Source: Endozoicomonas sp. G2_2
GTDB taxonomy: Bacteria; Pseudomonadota; Gammaproteobacteria; Nevskiales; Salinisphaeraceae
Reading direction: 5' to 3'
Length of the DNA: 64,000 nt
Assembly: GCF_017744135.1 (NCBI RefSeq)
Contig: NZ_JAGHQU010000005.1
Span: 1-64,000 of the forward strand
The notes beneath the pieces are model-generated. The model saw only the letters and a program-made list of their open reading frames with translations, ran no database searches and was not told the origin of the DNA. The position numbers were made by a program, and so were the translations under genes. Positions 47,719 to 54,393 of this stretch are shown piece by piece. The stretch's first letter is position 1. Each line of letters begins with the position of its first letter.

Positions 47719-50430
47719 ATGTCGAAAGATTCCAACACGCCCCGCGGCCCGCTGATTCTCATCGACGGCTCGTCGTGGCTGTACCGCGCCTACCACGTGC
47801 TGCCGCCGCTCACGAACGCGGCCGGCGAGCCCACGGGCGCGATCTACGGCATGACCAATATGCTGCGCAAGTTCCTGCGCGAATACGAGGCCGACCGCAT
47901 CGTCGTGGTCTTCGACCCGAGAGGCGGCACCTTTCGCAACGAGCTGTTCGCCGACTACAAGGCCAACCGCCCGCCGGTGCCCGAGGAGCTGTCGGCCCAG
48001 TTCGAAGGCATTCGTGACGTGATTGTCGCGCTGGGCCTGCCGCTGCTGCAGGTGCCGGGTGTGGAGGCCGACGACGTGATCGGCACGCTCGCCGCCCGCG
48101 AGACCGGCGAGGTGCTGATCGTGACCGGCGACAAGGACATGGCGCAGCTGGTCAACGACCGTGTGCACCTGCTCGACACCATGCAGGACAAGCGCACCGA
48201 CGTCGCCCGTGTGCATGACAAGTTCGGCGTGGGTCCGGAATTGATCACCGACTACCTCGCGCTGGTGGGCGATACGTCGGACAACATTCCCGGGGTGTCG
48301 AAAGTCGGCCCCAAGACGGCCGCCAAATGGCTGGACCAGTACGGCTCGCTCGCGGGTGTGATCGAGCACGCCGACGAGATCGGCGGCAAGGTGGCCGACA
48401 ATCTGCGCGCGGCGCTCGAGGATCTGCCGCTGTACAAGGACCTGGCCACGATCCGCGTCGACCTGGACCTCGACGGCGCCGACGCCGAGCTCACGCGCCG
48501 CGACGCGGACGTCGAAACCCTGGCCGCGCTGTATCGCGCCTACGAGTTCCACAAGTTCCTCGAGGATCTGGACACCCCCGCGGCGCAGTCGTCGGCGCCG
48601 GCCGCGCCCACGGCACCGGCCGAAACGCATTACCAGTGCGTGCTCGATGCGGACGCGCTGGAAGCGATGATGGCGAAGCTCGAAGCCGCGGACCTGATCT
48701 GCGTGGATACCGAAACCGATGCGCTGTCGGCGATGCAGTCCAATCTCGTCGGCCTGTCGTTCGCGGTCGAGCCGGGCGAGGCCTGGTATGTGCCGGTGGC
48801 CCACGATTACATGGGCGCGCCCGAGCAGCTGCCGATGAAGACCGTCATCGAACGCGTGCGCGGCGTGCTCGAGAATCCCGATATCGCCAAGCTCGGTCAG
48901 CACATCAAATACGACATCAATGTACTGAAGCGCCACGGCATTAATATCGCCGGCGCCGATCACGACACGATGCTCGAATCCTACGTGCTCAACAGCACGG
49001 CCACCCGCCACGACATGGACTCGCTGGCGCAGAAGTATCTCGAACGCGGCACGACCAAGTTCGAGGAAGTCGCCGGCAAGGGCGCCAAGCAGATCACCTT
49101 CAATCAGGTGTCGCTGGAAGAAGCCACGCCCTATGCGGCGGAAGATGCCGATATCACCCTGCAGCTGCATCATCGCCTGTATGGCGAACTGGCCGACAGC
49201 CCGCGGTTGAAAGCACTCTACGAAGAGATCGAGATGCCGCTCATGCCGGTGCTGGCCCATGTCGAAGCCAACGGCGTGCTCGTCGATCGCGATCTGCTGG
49301 GCCGCGTCAGCCAGGAAATGGCCGAACGCATGGCCGAAATCCAGACCGCGGCGTTCGACGCGGCCGGCGGTGAGTTCAATCTCGGCTCGCCGGCACAGCT
49401 CAAGGAGATCCTGTTCGATCGGCTCGAACTGCCGGTGATCCGCAAGACGCCCAAGGGCGCGCCGTCCACCGCGGAGGATGTGCTGCGCGAGCTGGCCGAC
49501 AAGCACGAACTGCCGGCGATGATCGTGTCCTGGCGCGAGCTGTCGAAGCTGCGCTCGACCTATGCCGAGAAGCTGCCGACCCAGATCAATCCGCAGACCG
49601 GGCGTATTCACACCTCCTACCACCAGGCCGTGGCGGCCACCGGACGGCTGTCGTCGTCCGACCCCAACCTGCAGAACATTCCCATCCGTACCGAGTCTGG
49701 CCGGCGAATCCGCGAGGCGTTCATTGCGCCGGAAGGCCACCAGATTCTGGCGGTCGACTACTCGCAGATCGAACTGCGGATCATGGCGCATCTGTCCGGT
49801 GACCCCGGCCTCGTCAGCGCATTCAACGATGCGCGCGATATTCATGCGGCCACCGCGAGCGAGGTTTTCGACACACCGCTCGACGACGTCAACGCCGATC
49901 AGCGCCGGGCCGCCAAGGCGATCAACTTCGGCCTCATGTACGGCATGTCGGCGTTCGGGCTGGCCAAGCAGCTCGATATCTCACGTGAGGACGCCGGGCG
50001 TTATATCGACACCTTCTTCGAGCGCTTTGCCGGCGTGCGCCGCTATATGGACGAAACCCGCAAGCTCGCCAAGGCCGAAGGTTATGTGGAAACACTCTAC
50101 GGCCGGCGCCTGTACCTGCCCGAGATCAACGCGCGTAACGGTGCACGGCGCCAGGGCGCGGAGCGCGCGGCGATCAACGCGCCGCTGCAGGGCACTGCGG
50201 CGGATCTGATCAAGAAAGCGATGATCGACGTGCACGCCTGGCTGCAGGACACCGGCGAGCCGGCGCGCATGATCATGCAGGTGCACGACGAGCTGGTCTT
50301 CGAAGTACCCGAAGCCGAGGCCCAGCGGCTGGGCGACGCGATCAGCCAGCGCATGGGCGCGGTGGCGAAGCTCGATGTGCCGCTGCTCGCGGAAGCGGGT
50401 ATCGCCGAGAATTGGCAGCGGGCGCACTGA
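47719..50430 (+). CDS. polA: DNA polymerase I
   Basis: A 903-residue polymerase with all three domains. The 5'-nuclease occupies about 1-290 (LILIDGSSWLYRAYH, GVEADDVIGTLA, GDTSDNIPGVSKVGPKTA). The 3'-5' proofreading domain keeps its acids (CVDTETDALS, AEDADITL). The polymerase has VDYSQIELRI (motif A), RRAAKAINFGLMYGMSAFG (motif B) and QVHDELVFEVP (motif C). I start at ATG 47719; the frame opens 19 codons earlier. It is followed by three tandem sRNA-like genes and then engB, the gap that holds Spot 42 in E. coli and ErsA in Pseudomonas. Confidence 0.97.
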   Translation: MSKDSNTPRGPLILIDGSSWLYRAYHVLPPLTNAAGEPTGAIYGMTNMLRKFLREYEADRIVVVFDPRGGTFRNELFADYKANRPPVPEELSAQFEGIRDVIVALGLPLLQVPGVEADDVIGTLAARETGEVLIVTGDKDMAQLVNDRVHLLDTMQDKRTDVARVHDKFGVGPELITDYLALVGDTSDNIPGVSKVGPKTAAKWLDQYGSLAGVIEHADEIGGKVADNLRAALEDLPLYKDLATIRVDLDLDGADAELTRRDADVETLAALYRAYEFHKFLEDLDTPAAQSSAPAAPTAPAETHYQCVLDADALEAMMAKLEAADLICVDTETDALSAMQSNLVGLSFAVEPGEAWYVPVAHDYMGAPEQLPMKTVIERVRGVLENPDIAKLGQHIKYDINVLKRHGINIAGADHDTMLESYVLNSTATRHDMDSLAQKYLERGTTKFEEVAGKGAKQITFNQVSLEEATPYAAEDADITLQLHHRLYGELADSPRLKALYEEIEMPLMPVLAHVEANGVLVDRDLLGRVSQEMAERMAEIQTAAFDAAGGEFNLGSPAQLKEILFDRLELPVIRKTPKGAPSTAEDVLRELADKHELPAMIVSWRELSKLRSTYAEKLPTQINPQTGRIHTSYHQAVAATGRLSSSDPNLQNIPIRTESGRRIREAFIAPEGHQILAVDYSQIELRIMAHLSGDPGLVSAFNDARDIHAATASEVFDTPLDDVNADQRRAAKAINFGLMYGMSAFGLAKQLDISREDAGRYIDTFFERFAGVRRYMDETRKLAKAEGYVETLYGRRLYLPEINARNGARRQGAERAAINAPLQGTAADLIKKAMIDVHAWLQDTGEPARMIMQVHDELVFEVPEAEAQRLGDAISQRMGAVAKLDVPLLAEAGIAENWQRAH

Positions 50431-50435
50431 TCGCA

Positions 50436-50451
50436 CCGGCCAAACGGCCGG
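50436..50451 (+). other. Hairpin shortly after polA
   Basis: CCGGCC and GGCCGG pair around loop aaac, six bases after the polA stop. No T-run follows. The rest of 50452-50620 shows no gene. Confidence 0.3.
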
Positions 50452-50621
50452 GGCAACGCCACAGCCGCGCCTGGTATGGGCAACGCGCTGTGTGGATTCG
50501 AGTGGTGCTGCGCAGGGGCCGCCACGTGATTCAAAGCGCGTTGGCCGGATTGTGGCGGCCGCGCTTGCGCTAGCAATGCCATCCGACGCGGATAGCCGAT
50601 CGGGCGGTCGAATCGGGACGC

Positions 50622-50636
50622 TCGAAAATTTTTCGA
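50622..50636. repeat. AT-rich palindrome upstream of sRNA A promoter
   Basis: TCGAAAATTTTTCGA sits 7 bp before the GGAAC element. A longer version lies in the same place before sRNA C. It could be an UP element or a regulator-binding site. Confidence 0.5.
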
Positions 50637-50643
50637 ACGGGTG

Positions 50644-50671
50644 GGAACTCGATCGTAGAGTGCCGGTCTCA
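50644..50671 (+). promoter_or_regulatory. Sigma-E/AlgU-type promoter of sRNA A
   Basis: GGAACTC (50644-50650) and TCTCA (50667-50671) with 16 bp between them. Copies B and C have the same arrangement with TCTGA. This matches the envelope-stress ECF sigma consensus GGAACTT/TCTGA. Confidence 0.7.
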
Positions 50672-50677
50672 TCCAGC

Positions 50678-50798
50678 ATGAGCGTCGTGCAACGCTCGAC
50701 CGCTTTTCTCCCTGAGCGGTAACCAGTATCCGGTTTCCCCCCAAGAACCGGACGACTTACCCCGACAGCGTTCCCCCGCGCTGTCGGGGTTTCTTTTT
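50678..50798 (+). ncRNA. Tandem envelope-stress-type sRNA, copy A (Spot 42/ErsA locus)
   Basis: A predicted transcript of about 121 nt from just after the promoter to the T-run. Hairpin 1 is GAGCGT/ACGCTC (50680-50697). Hairpin 2 is CCGCT/AGCGG with loop tttctccctg (50700-50719). Hairpin 3 is TCCGGTT/AACCGGA with a CCCCCC loop (50729-50752). The terminator has an 11-bp stem with loop ttcccccg followed by TTTCTTTTT (50760-50798). It is one of three copies. The position between polA and engB is that of Spot 42 and of Pseudomonas ErsA, and the promoter type matches ErsA. The C-rich loops could pair with Shine-Dalgarno regions. No coding potential is evident. Confidence 0.75.
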
Positions 50799-50899
50799 GT
50801 GGCGCGCCTGGCTTGGTCGCGCCTGGTTCGATACCGGGTGGTTTGCCCCGTGTGCGAGCGCTATTTCTCGGGACCCCGGGAAAAAACTTCGTAACCCGA

Positions 50900-50928
50900 G
50901 GAACTCCGCCGCGCGGCGCGCAGTCTGA
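50900..50928 (+). promoter_or_regulatory. Sigma-E/AlgU-type promoter of sRNA B
   Basis: GGAACTC (50900-50906) and TCTGA (50924-50928) with 17 bp between. The interval 50799-50899 before it shows no gene. Confidence 0.7.
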
Positions 50929-50933
50929 ACCTT

Positions 50934-51049
50934 GCAAGCAACAGGCTTGCCCGCTTTTCTCCCTGAGCGGTAACCCGAATCCGGTTCCCCCCAATAACCG
51001 GAATCTTGCCCCGACACGCATTTCCCCCGTGCTGTCGGGGCTTCTTTTT
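50934..51049 (+). ncRNA. Tandem envelope-stress-type sRNA, copy B
   Basis: A predicted transcript of about 116 nt. Hairpin 1 is GCAAGC/GCTTGC (50934-50950). Hairpin 2 is CCGCT/AGCGG with the same loop tttctccctg (50951-50970). Hairpin 3 is TCCGGTT/AACCGGA with a CCCCCC loop (50980-51002). The terminator is CCCCGACA/TGTCGGGG with an inner GCA/TGC and a tttccccc loop, followed by CTTCTTTTT (51009-51049). The first stem differs from copy A on both sides yet still pairs, which supports a structured RNA. Confidence 0.75.
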
Positions 51050-51138
51050 GCCCGGCGATCGCGAGAGCGGGGCAGTTGCGCCGTACAAGCCCCCTTGCAT
51101 GGCGCGCCGTTATGGTGGTTACGAGGGTCGTAACGGGC

Positions 51139-51157
51139 TTCGAAAAATTTTTTCGAA
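51139..51157. repeat. AT-rich palindrome upstream of sRNA C promoter
   Basis: TTCGAA and TTCGAA flank an A5T6-like centre, 6 bp before the GGAAC element. The same element precedes copy A but not copy B. The interval 51050-51138 shows no gene. Confidence 0.5.
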
Positions 51158-51163
51158 TTTTCT

Positions 51164-51191
51164 GGAACAAATTCTCGAAGGCCCGGTCTGA
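51164..51191 (+). promoter_or_regulatory. Sigma-E/AlgU-type promoter of sRNA C
   Basis: GGAACAA (51164-51170) and TCTGA (51187-51191) with 16 bp between, the same arrangement as copies A and B. Confidence 0.7.
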
Positions 51192-51196
51192 CCTTA

Positions 51197-51307
51197 TGCA
51201 AGCGCAATACTTGCCCGCTTTTCTCCCTGAGCGGTAACCCGATCCGGTTCCCCCCAAGGCCGGATCACCCGCCCCGACGGTATTCCCCCTGCCGTCGGGG
51301 TTTTTTT
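51197..51307 (+). ncRNA. Tandem envelope-stress-type sRNA, copy C
   Basis: A predicted transcript of about 111 nt. Hairpin 1 is GCAAG/CTTGC (51198-51214). Hairpin 2 is CCGCT/AGCGG with loop ttctccctg (51215-51234). Hairpin 3 is GATCCGG/CCGGATC with a CCCCCC loop (51241-51266). The terminator is CCCCGACGG/CCGTCGGGG with an attcccc-type loop and seven T (51272-51307). Hairpin 3 and the terminator stem differ from copies A and B by paired changes, while the C-rich loops are kept. Confidence 0.75.
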
Positions 51308-51352
51308 ATCCCTGAGCAATCAGACCTTTGTTGCGCATACTTTATGCCATAG

Positions 51353-51386
51353 AAAAACCGGCGCGTCGATTCGACACGCCGGTTTT
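51353..51386. terminator. Bidirectional terminator between sRNA C and the Fur-controlled gene
   Basis: AAAACCGGCG and CGCCGGTTTT form the outer stem of a 15-bp near-perfect hairpin with an inner GTCGA/TCGAC-type pairing. A/T runs on both sides serve both strands. Confidence 0.75.
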
Positions 51387-51420
51387 CCGACAAATGGTCA
51401 TTTGGCGTCGACGAGTGTGA

Positions 51421-51624
51421 TCAGCGTCGCGCTGAGGCCGCCTGCATACGCGTCAGGTCGTCCCGGACACTGAGGAGCATGAGTTCGTGGAACAGATCCT
51501 TGATCGCCCGCGAACGATCCCCCCGGCAGTCCCAGGCAACGCGCACGCTGCCCGAGTCGATATCGATGATCTCGAGCTGCGGGGTGCCCTCGCGATCAAG
51601 CCATGCCCGAATGTCGTATCCCAT
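51421..51624 (-). CDS. Small protein of unknown function under a Fur-type promoter
   Basis: A 67-residue protein starting MGYDIRAWLDREGTPQLEIID. It is probably an antiparallel beta-sheet followed by a helix (RSRAIKDLFHELMLLS). I do not recognise the family. The frame has an earlier ATG at 51660, but that ATG overlaps the predicted -10 element, so ATG 51624 with its aagagg ribosome site is the likelier start. The Fur box in its promoter suggests expression under iron limitation. It lies between engB and the sRNA cluster on the engB strand, with its own terminator. Confidence 0.65.
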   Translation of the reverse strand: MGYDIRAWLDREGTPQLEIIDIDSGSVRVAWDCRGDRSRAIKDLFHELMLLSVRDDLTRMQAASARR

Positions 51625-51657
51625 GTCGTTGGCCCTCTTGAGACATCGCAGTTCGAG

Positions 51658-51685
51658 CATATATGAGAATGATTCTCATTTACAA
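51658..51685 (-). promoter_or_regulatory. Promoter with an embedded Fur box
   Basis: On the minus strand TTGTAA (51680-51685) and TATATG (51658-51663) are 16 bp apart. The spacer carries the 7-1-7 palindrome TGAGAAT-G-ATTCTCA (51664-51678), a strong Fur-box match. The -35 element overlaps the engB stop codon. Confidence 0.75.
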
Positions 51686-52294
51686 GCCAGGTTCGGCCGG
51701 CAATTCGTTGGCCAGCGTCGCGATGGCTTCACGCGCTTCGTCCACGCCCAGGCGCTTGAGTGCGGAAAACAGCTGTGCGGTCGCGTCGGGCATTTCGCGT
51801 TCCACGGCGCGCAGCGCCTTGATCTGCTGGTTGCGTGAAAGCTTGTCTGCCTTGGTCAGCACCAGATGAAAAGCCAGACCGACCTGTGTGCCCCAGTCGA
51901 TGAGCTGGCGATCGAACGCCATCAGCGGTCGGCGGGCGTCCATGATCAGCACCACGCCGGCAAGGGTTTCACGGTTGCTGAGATAGCCCTCGATCAGGGT
52001 TTGCCACTGAGCCTTTACGGCCGGCGGCACACGGGCGAAGCCGTAGCCGGGCAGATCCGCGAACTGCAGGCAATCGCTGGTGAAGAAATTGATGGCCTGG
52101 GTGCGGCCCGGCGTCTTGCTCGTGCGGGCCAGGCCGGTACGCGCACAGATGGCGTTCAAGGCGCTCGACTTGCCGGCGTTCGAGCGCCCGGCAAAGGCGA
52201 TCTCCGCGATATCGGGCGCCGGAAATGCACGCGCATTGGGTGCGGAGCAGACGAATCGCATCGCTTTGAAATCGGCTGGCGTAATGGCTGTCAT
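51680..52294 (-). CDS. engB: Ribosome biogenesis GTP-binding protein EngB (YihA/YsxC)
   Basis: A 204-residue essential-type GTPase acting in 50S subunit assembly. G1 is GRSNAGKSSALN, G2/G3 are SKTPGRTQ and DLPGYGFARV, and G4 is TKAD. The start ATG 52294 fits the family length; the frame runs 47 codons further upstream without similarity. The position between polA and cytochrome c4/dsbA mirrors Pseudomonas. Confidence 0.95.
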   Translation of the reverse strand: MTAITPADFKAMRFVCSAPNARAFPAPDIAEIAFAGRSNAGKSSALNAICARTGLARTSKTPGRTQAINFFTSDCLQFADLPGYGFARVPPAVKAQWQTLIEGYLSNRETLAGVVLIMDARRPLMAFDRQLIDWGTQVGLAFHLVLTKADKLSRNQQIKALRAVEREMPDATAQLFSALKRLGVDEAREAIATLANELPAEPGL

Positions 52295-52469
52295 GGGCAA
52301 CGACCGGAATTGGCGGGTCTGGCGGGCGTGATCGGCGCCGCCATGGCGGACTGTGGCCGGCGGACCGGGTGGTATACAATAAAGGCTATTTCCAGTGGGC
52401 AGCCAGAATCCGGTAAGGGCATCGGATAGCGCCATTGTGCTGCCGTTTTGCGTCGGAGACGACTACGAC

Positions 52470-53483
52470 ATGACCAAGCGCTTTTTTGTGTTGTTCGGCC
52501 TTATGATCTGTGCCGGGGCGGTTGCCGCCGAGCCGCTGGTTGACGGGGATGTCGAAGCAGGCAAGACGAAGTCCGCCCAGTGCGCGGCCTGCCACGGTCC
52601 GCAGGGCAACATGCAGTCCGGCCAGTTCCCCAAGCTGGCCGGCCAGGGCGCGCCGTACATCTACGAGCAGCTCAAGCTGTTCAAGTCGGGCGAGCGCCAG
52701 AACGCGGTCATGGCGGGCCAGGTGGCCGGCCTGAACGATCAGGACATGAAAAACCTCGCGGCCTATTATGCCGACCAGCAGACCCGTCCGGGCGCGGCGG
52801 ACGTGGCGGTGGCGCCCGCCGGGGCTGCGATCTATCACGGTGGTGATCCCGACAACAACATTCCGGCCTGTTCCGGTTGTCACGGTCCCAGCGGGCTGGG
52901 CAACGCGGCCGCCAAGTTCCCCCGGCTGTCGGGTCAGTCGCCGCAATATATCGCCGCGCAGCTCAAGGCGTATCGCGACGGCAAGCGTAGCGGGTATCGC
53001 AATGCCACGATCATGAACGGTGTGGCAGAGAATCTTTCCGACAGCGATATTCAGGCGCTGTCGTCCTATGTCGCCGGGCTGGGCCCGTCGACCGGCGATA
53101 GCAAGGGCAAGGCGTACGGCGCGCTGATGCAGAACGCCGGCGGCGCGCCGGGCGCGGCCGGTGCCGCCGCGGGTAACGCGAGTGGCGATGCTGCGGAAAG
53201 CGAAGCCAGCGATACCTCGCCTGCCGAAGCCAAGGCCAGCGACGCGGAATCCGATGAAGCGGATGCGGCGGCGAAGGAAGAAACCGGCACCGCGGCCGGC
53301 GATGCGCCGTCGGGGACCGACGCGGCGGCCGATGCGACCGGCGGCGTCGATGACACCGCGTCCGACGACTCGTCCAGCAATTCAGCTGGTAATGGCGAGC
53401 AGAACGGCGACGACAGCGCGGCGTCGCCGAGCGACAGCGAATCCGAGAACAGCGCGGACGCCGAAACCGACGACGCGCAGTAG
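52470..53483 (+). CDS. Dihaem cytochrome c4 with long acidic C-terminal tail
   Basis: A 337-residue periplasmic electron carrier. The signal peptide ends near AVAAEP. The first haem site is CAACH (Cys38, Cys41, His42) and the second is CSGCH (Cys134, Cys137, His138). Met ligands are likely in the MAGQ and MNGV segments. Typical cytochrome c4 ends around residue 210; here about 125 more residues follow, made almost entirely of Ala, Asp, Glu, Ser, Gly and Thr. This tail is probably disordered and may be a salt adaptation or a docking segment. dsbA follows 36 bp downstream, as in Pseudomonas. Confidence 0.92.
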   Translation: MTKRFFVLFGLMICAGAVAAEPLVDGDVEAGKTKSAQCAACHGPQGNMQSGQFPKLAGQGAPYIYEQLKLFKSGERQNAVMAGQVAGLNDQDMKNLAAYYADQQTRPGAADVAVAPAGAAIYHGGDPDNNIPACSGCHGPSGLGNAAAKFPRLSGQSPQYIAAQLKAYRDGKRSGYRNATIMNGVAENLSDSDIQALSSYVAGLGPSTGDSKGKAYGALMQNAGGAPGAAGAAAGNASGDAAESEASDTSPAEAKASDAESDEADAAAKEETGTAAGDAPSGTDAAADATGGVDDTASDDSSSNSAGNGEQNGDDSAASPSDSESENSADAETDDAQ

Positions 53484-53519
53484 CCGTCGGCCGTGCCCGC
53501 CGCAATCCAGAGGCAGAGC

Positions 53520-54167
53520 ATGAAAGCATCCCGCATCGCCACCGTCGCCGTCCTGTTACTGGCGGCTTTCGGTGTCGCAAGCGCGCAGGGGCTCGTGTCC
53601 CGTTATGTGGCCGGCGAGCATTACCGTGCAGCTGCGGAGCCCGTGGCCCAGCCGGACGACGGCAAGATTCATGTCGTCGAGTTCTTCCTTTACAGCTGCC
53701 CGCATTGCGACGACCTCGAGCCGGATGTCGAGGCGTGGCGTGAAGAGCTGCCCGACGACGTGGAATTCTCGCGTGTGCCGGCACTGTTCGGCGCGGGCGG
53801 GCAACGCTACGCGCGCCTCTATTACGCCGCCGAAAAGCTCGGCGTGCTCGAAGCCGTGCACAGCCAAATCTTCAGCGCCATCCACGACGATGGCCGGCGG
53901 CTGCTGTCCGAGTCCGAGATGCGCGACTTCATGGAAGACCAGGGCGTTGACGGCGAGCGTTTCGTCAGCGCGTTCGAGAGCGACGAAGTCAGCGCGAAGG
54001 TTCGCCAGGCCGGCGAGATCATGCGCGGTTATCGCGTGACGGCCACGCCGAGCTTCGGCGTGGCCGGCGAAGCCTATGTCAGCGGCCGCACCGCAGGCAG
54101 CAATGATCGGATGTTCGACGTGGTCGATTTCCTGATCCGGCAGCAGCGCAACGCCAACCGCGACTGA
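53520..54167 (+). CDS. dsbA: Thiol:disulfide interchange protein DsbA
   Basis: A 215-residue periplasmic thioredoxin-fold oxidase that introduces disulfides in exported proteins. The signal peptide is MKASRIATVAVLLLAAFGVASA. The active site is CPHC at Cys60-Cys63 after VVEFFLYS. The cis-proline loop is TATPSFGV. The length matches DsbA. It follows cytochrome c4 in a likely operon. The 226-bp gap after it shows no gene. Confidence 0.93.
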   Translation: MKASRIATVAVLLLAAFGVASAQGLVSRYVAGEHYRAAAEPVAQPDDGKIHVVEFFLYSCPHCDDLEPDVEAWREELPDDVEFSRVPALFGAGGQRYARLYYAAEKLGVLEAVHSQIFSAIHDDGRRLLSESEMRDFMEDQGVDGERFVSAFESDEVSAKVRQAGEIMRGYRVTATPSFGVAGEAYVSGRTAGSNDRMFDVVDFLIRQQRNANRD

Positions 54168-54393
54168 GAAACGCACGCCGTGGCACTCGCCACGACCGCG
54201 GCCGGTCGTTCCGCCTGCTCTGGTCCTAGCGAAATGAAGTGTCTGCTTGCGAATGGCGCAAGGAGTCTGGGCGCGCCTGCGATCGACTGATCGCGTTGAT
54301 GACCACCGCCGCCCGTCCGGAATACGCCGCAATCAGGCGCCGAGCCTTGTCCCCGCCCGGGCCGGCTGCGCGATCAGGCCGCGGGCTGTGCGC

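Noticed and set aside
47113-49845. 910-residue open frame on the minus strand across lysA and polA
   Set aside because: Shadow of two strongly recognisable genes in GC-rich DNA. The translation is Arg/His/Gly-rich with no domain pattern, and both sense genes have full-length motifs.
49981-51207. Minus-strand open frames (up to 408 residues) across the end of polA and the sRNA cluster, and a plus-strand one at 50813-51133
   Set aside because: They repeat the same peptide wherever the RNA repeats occur and run through hairpins and terminators. The repeats explain them; no coding signature is seen.
50678-51307. The repeat units read on the minus strand as a CsrB/RsmZ-like RNA with GGA loops
   Set aside because: The complement of the C-rich loops does give GGA in loops, but the T-runs follow the terminal stems only on the plus strand, and the promoters also point right.
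50678-51307. CRISPR-like or mobile-element repeat array
   Set aside because: Only three copies at intervals of about 260 bp, with divergent stems. No uniform repeat/spacer length, no cas genes, no terminal inverted repeats or transposase.
51625-51660. ATG 51660 as start of the Fur-controlled small protein
   Set aside because: This ATG overlaps the predicted -10 element, so it would not be within the transcript.
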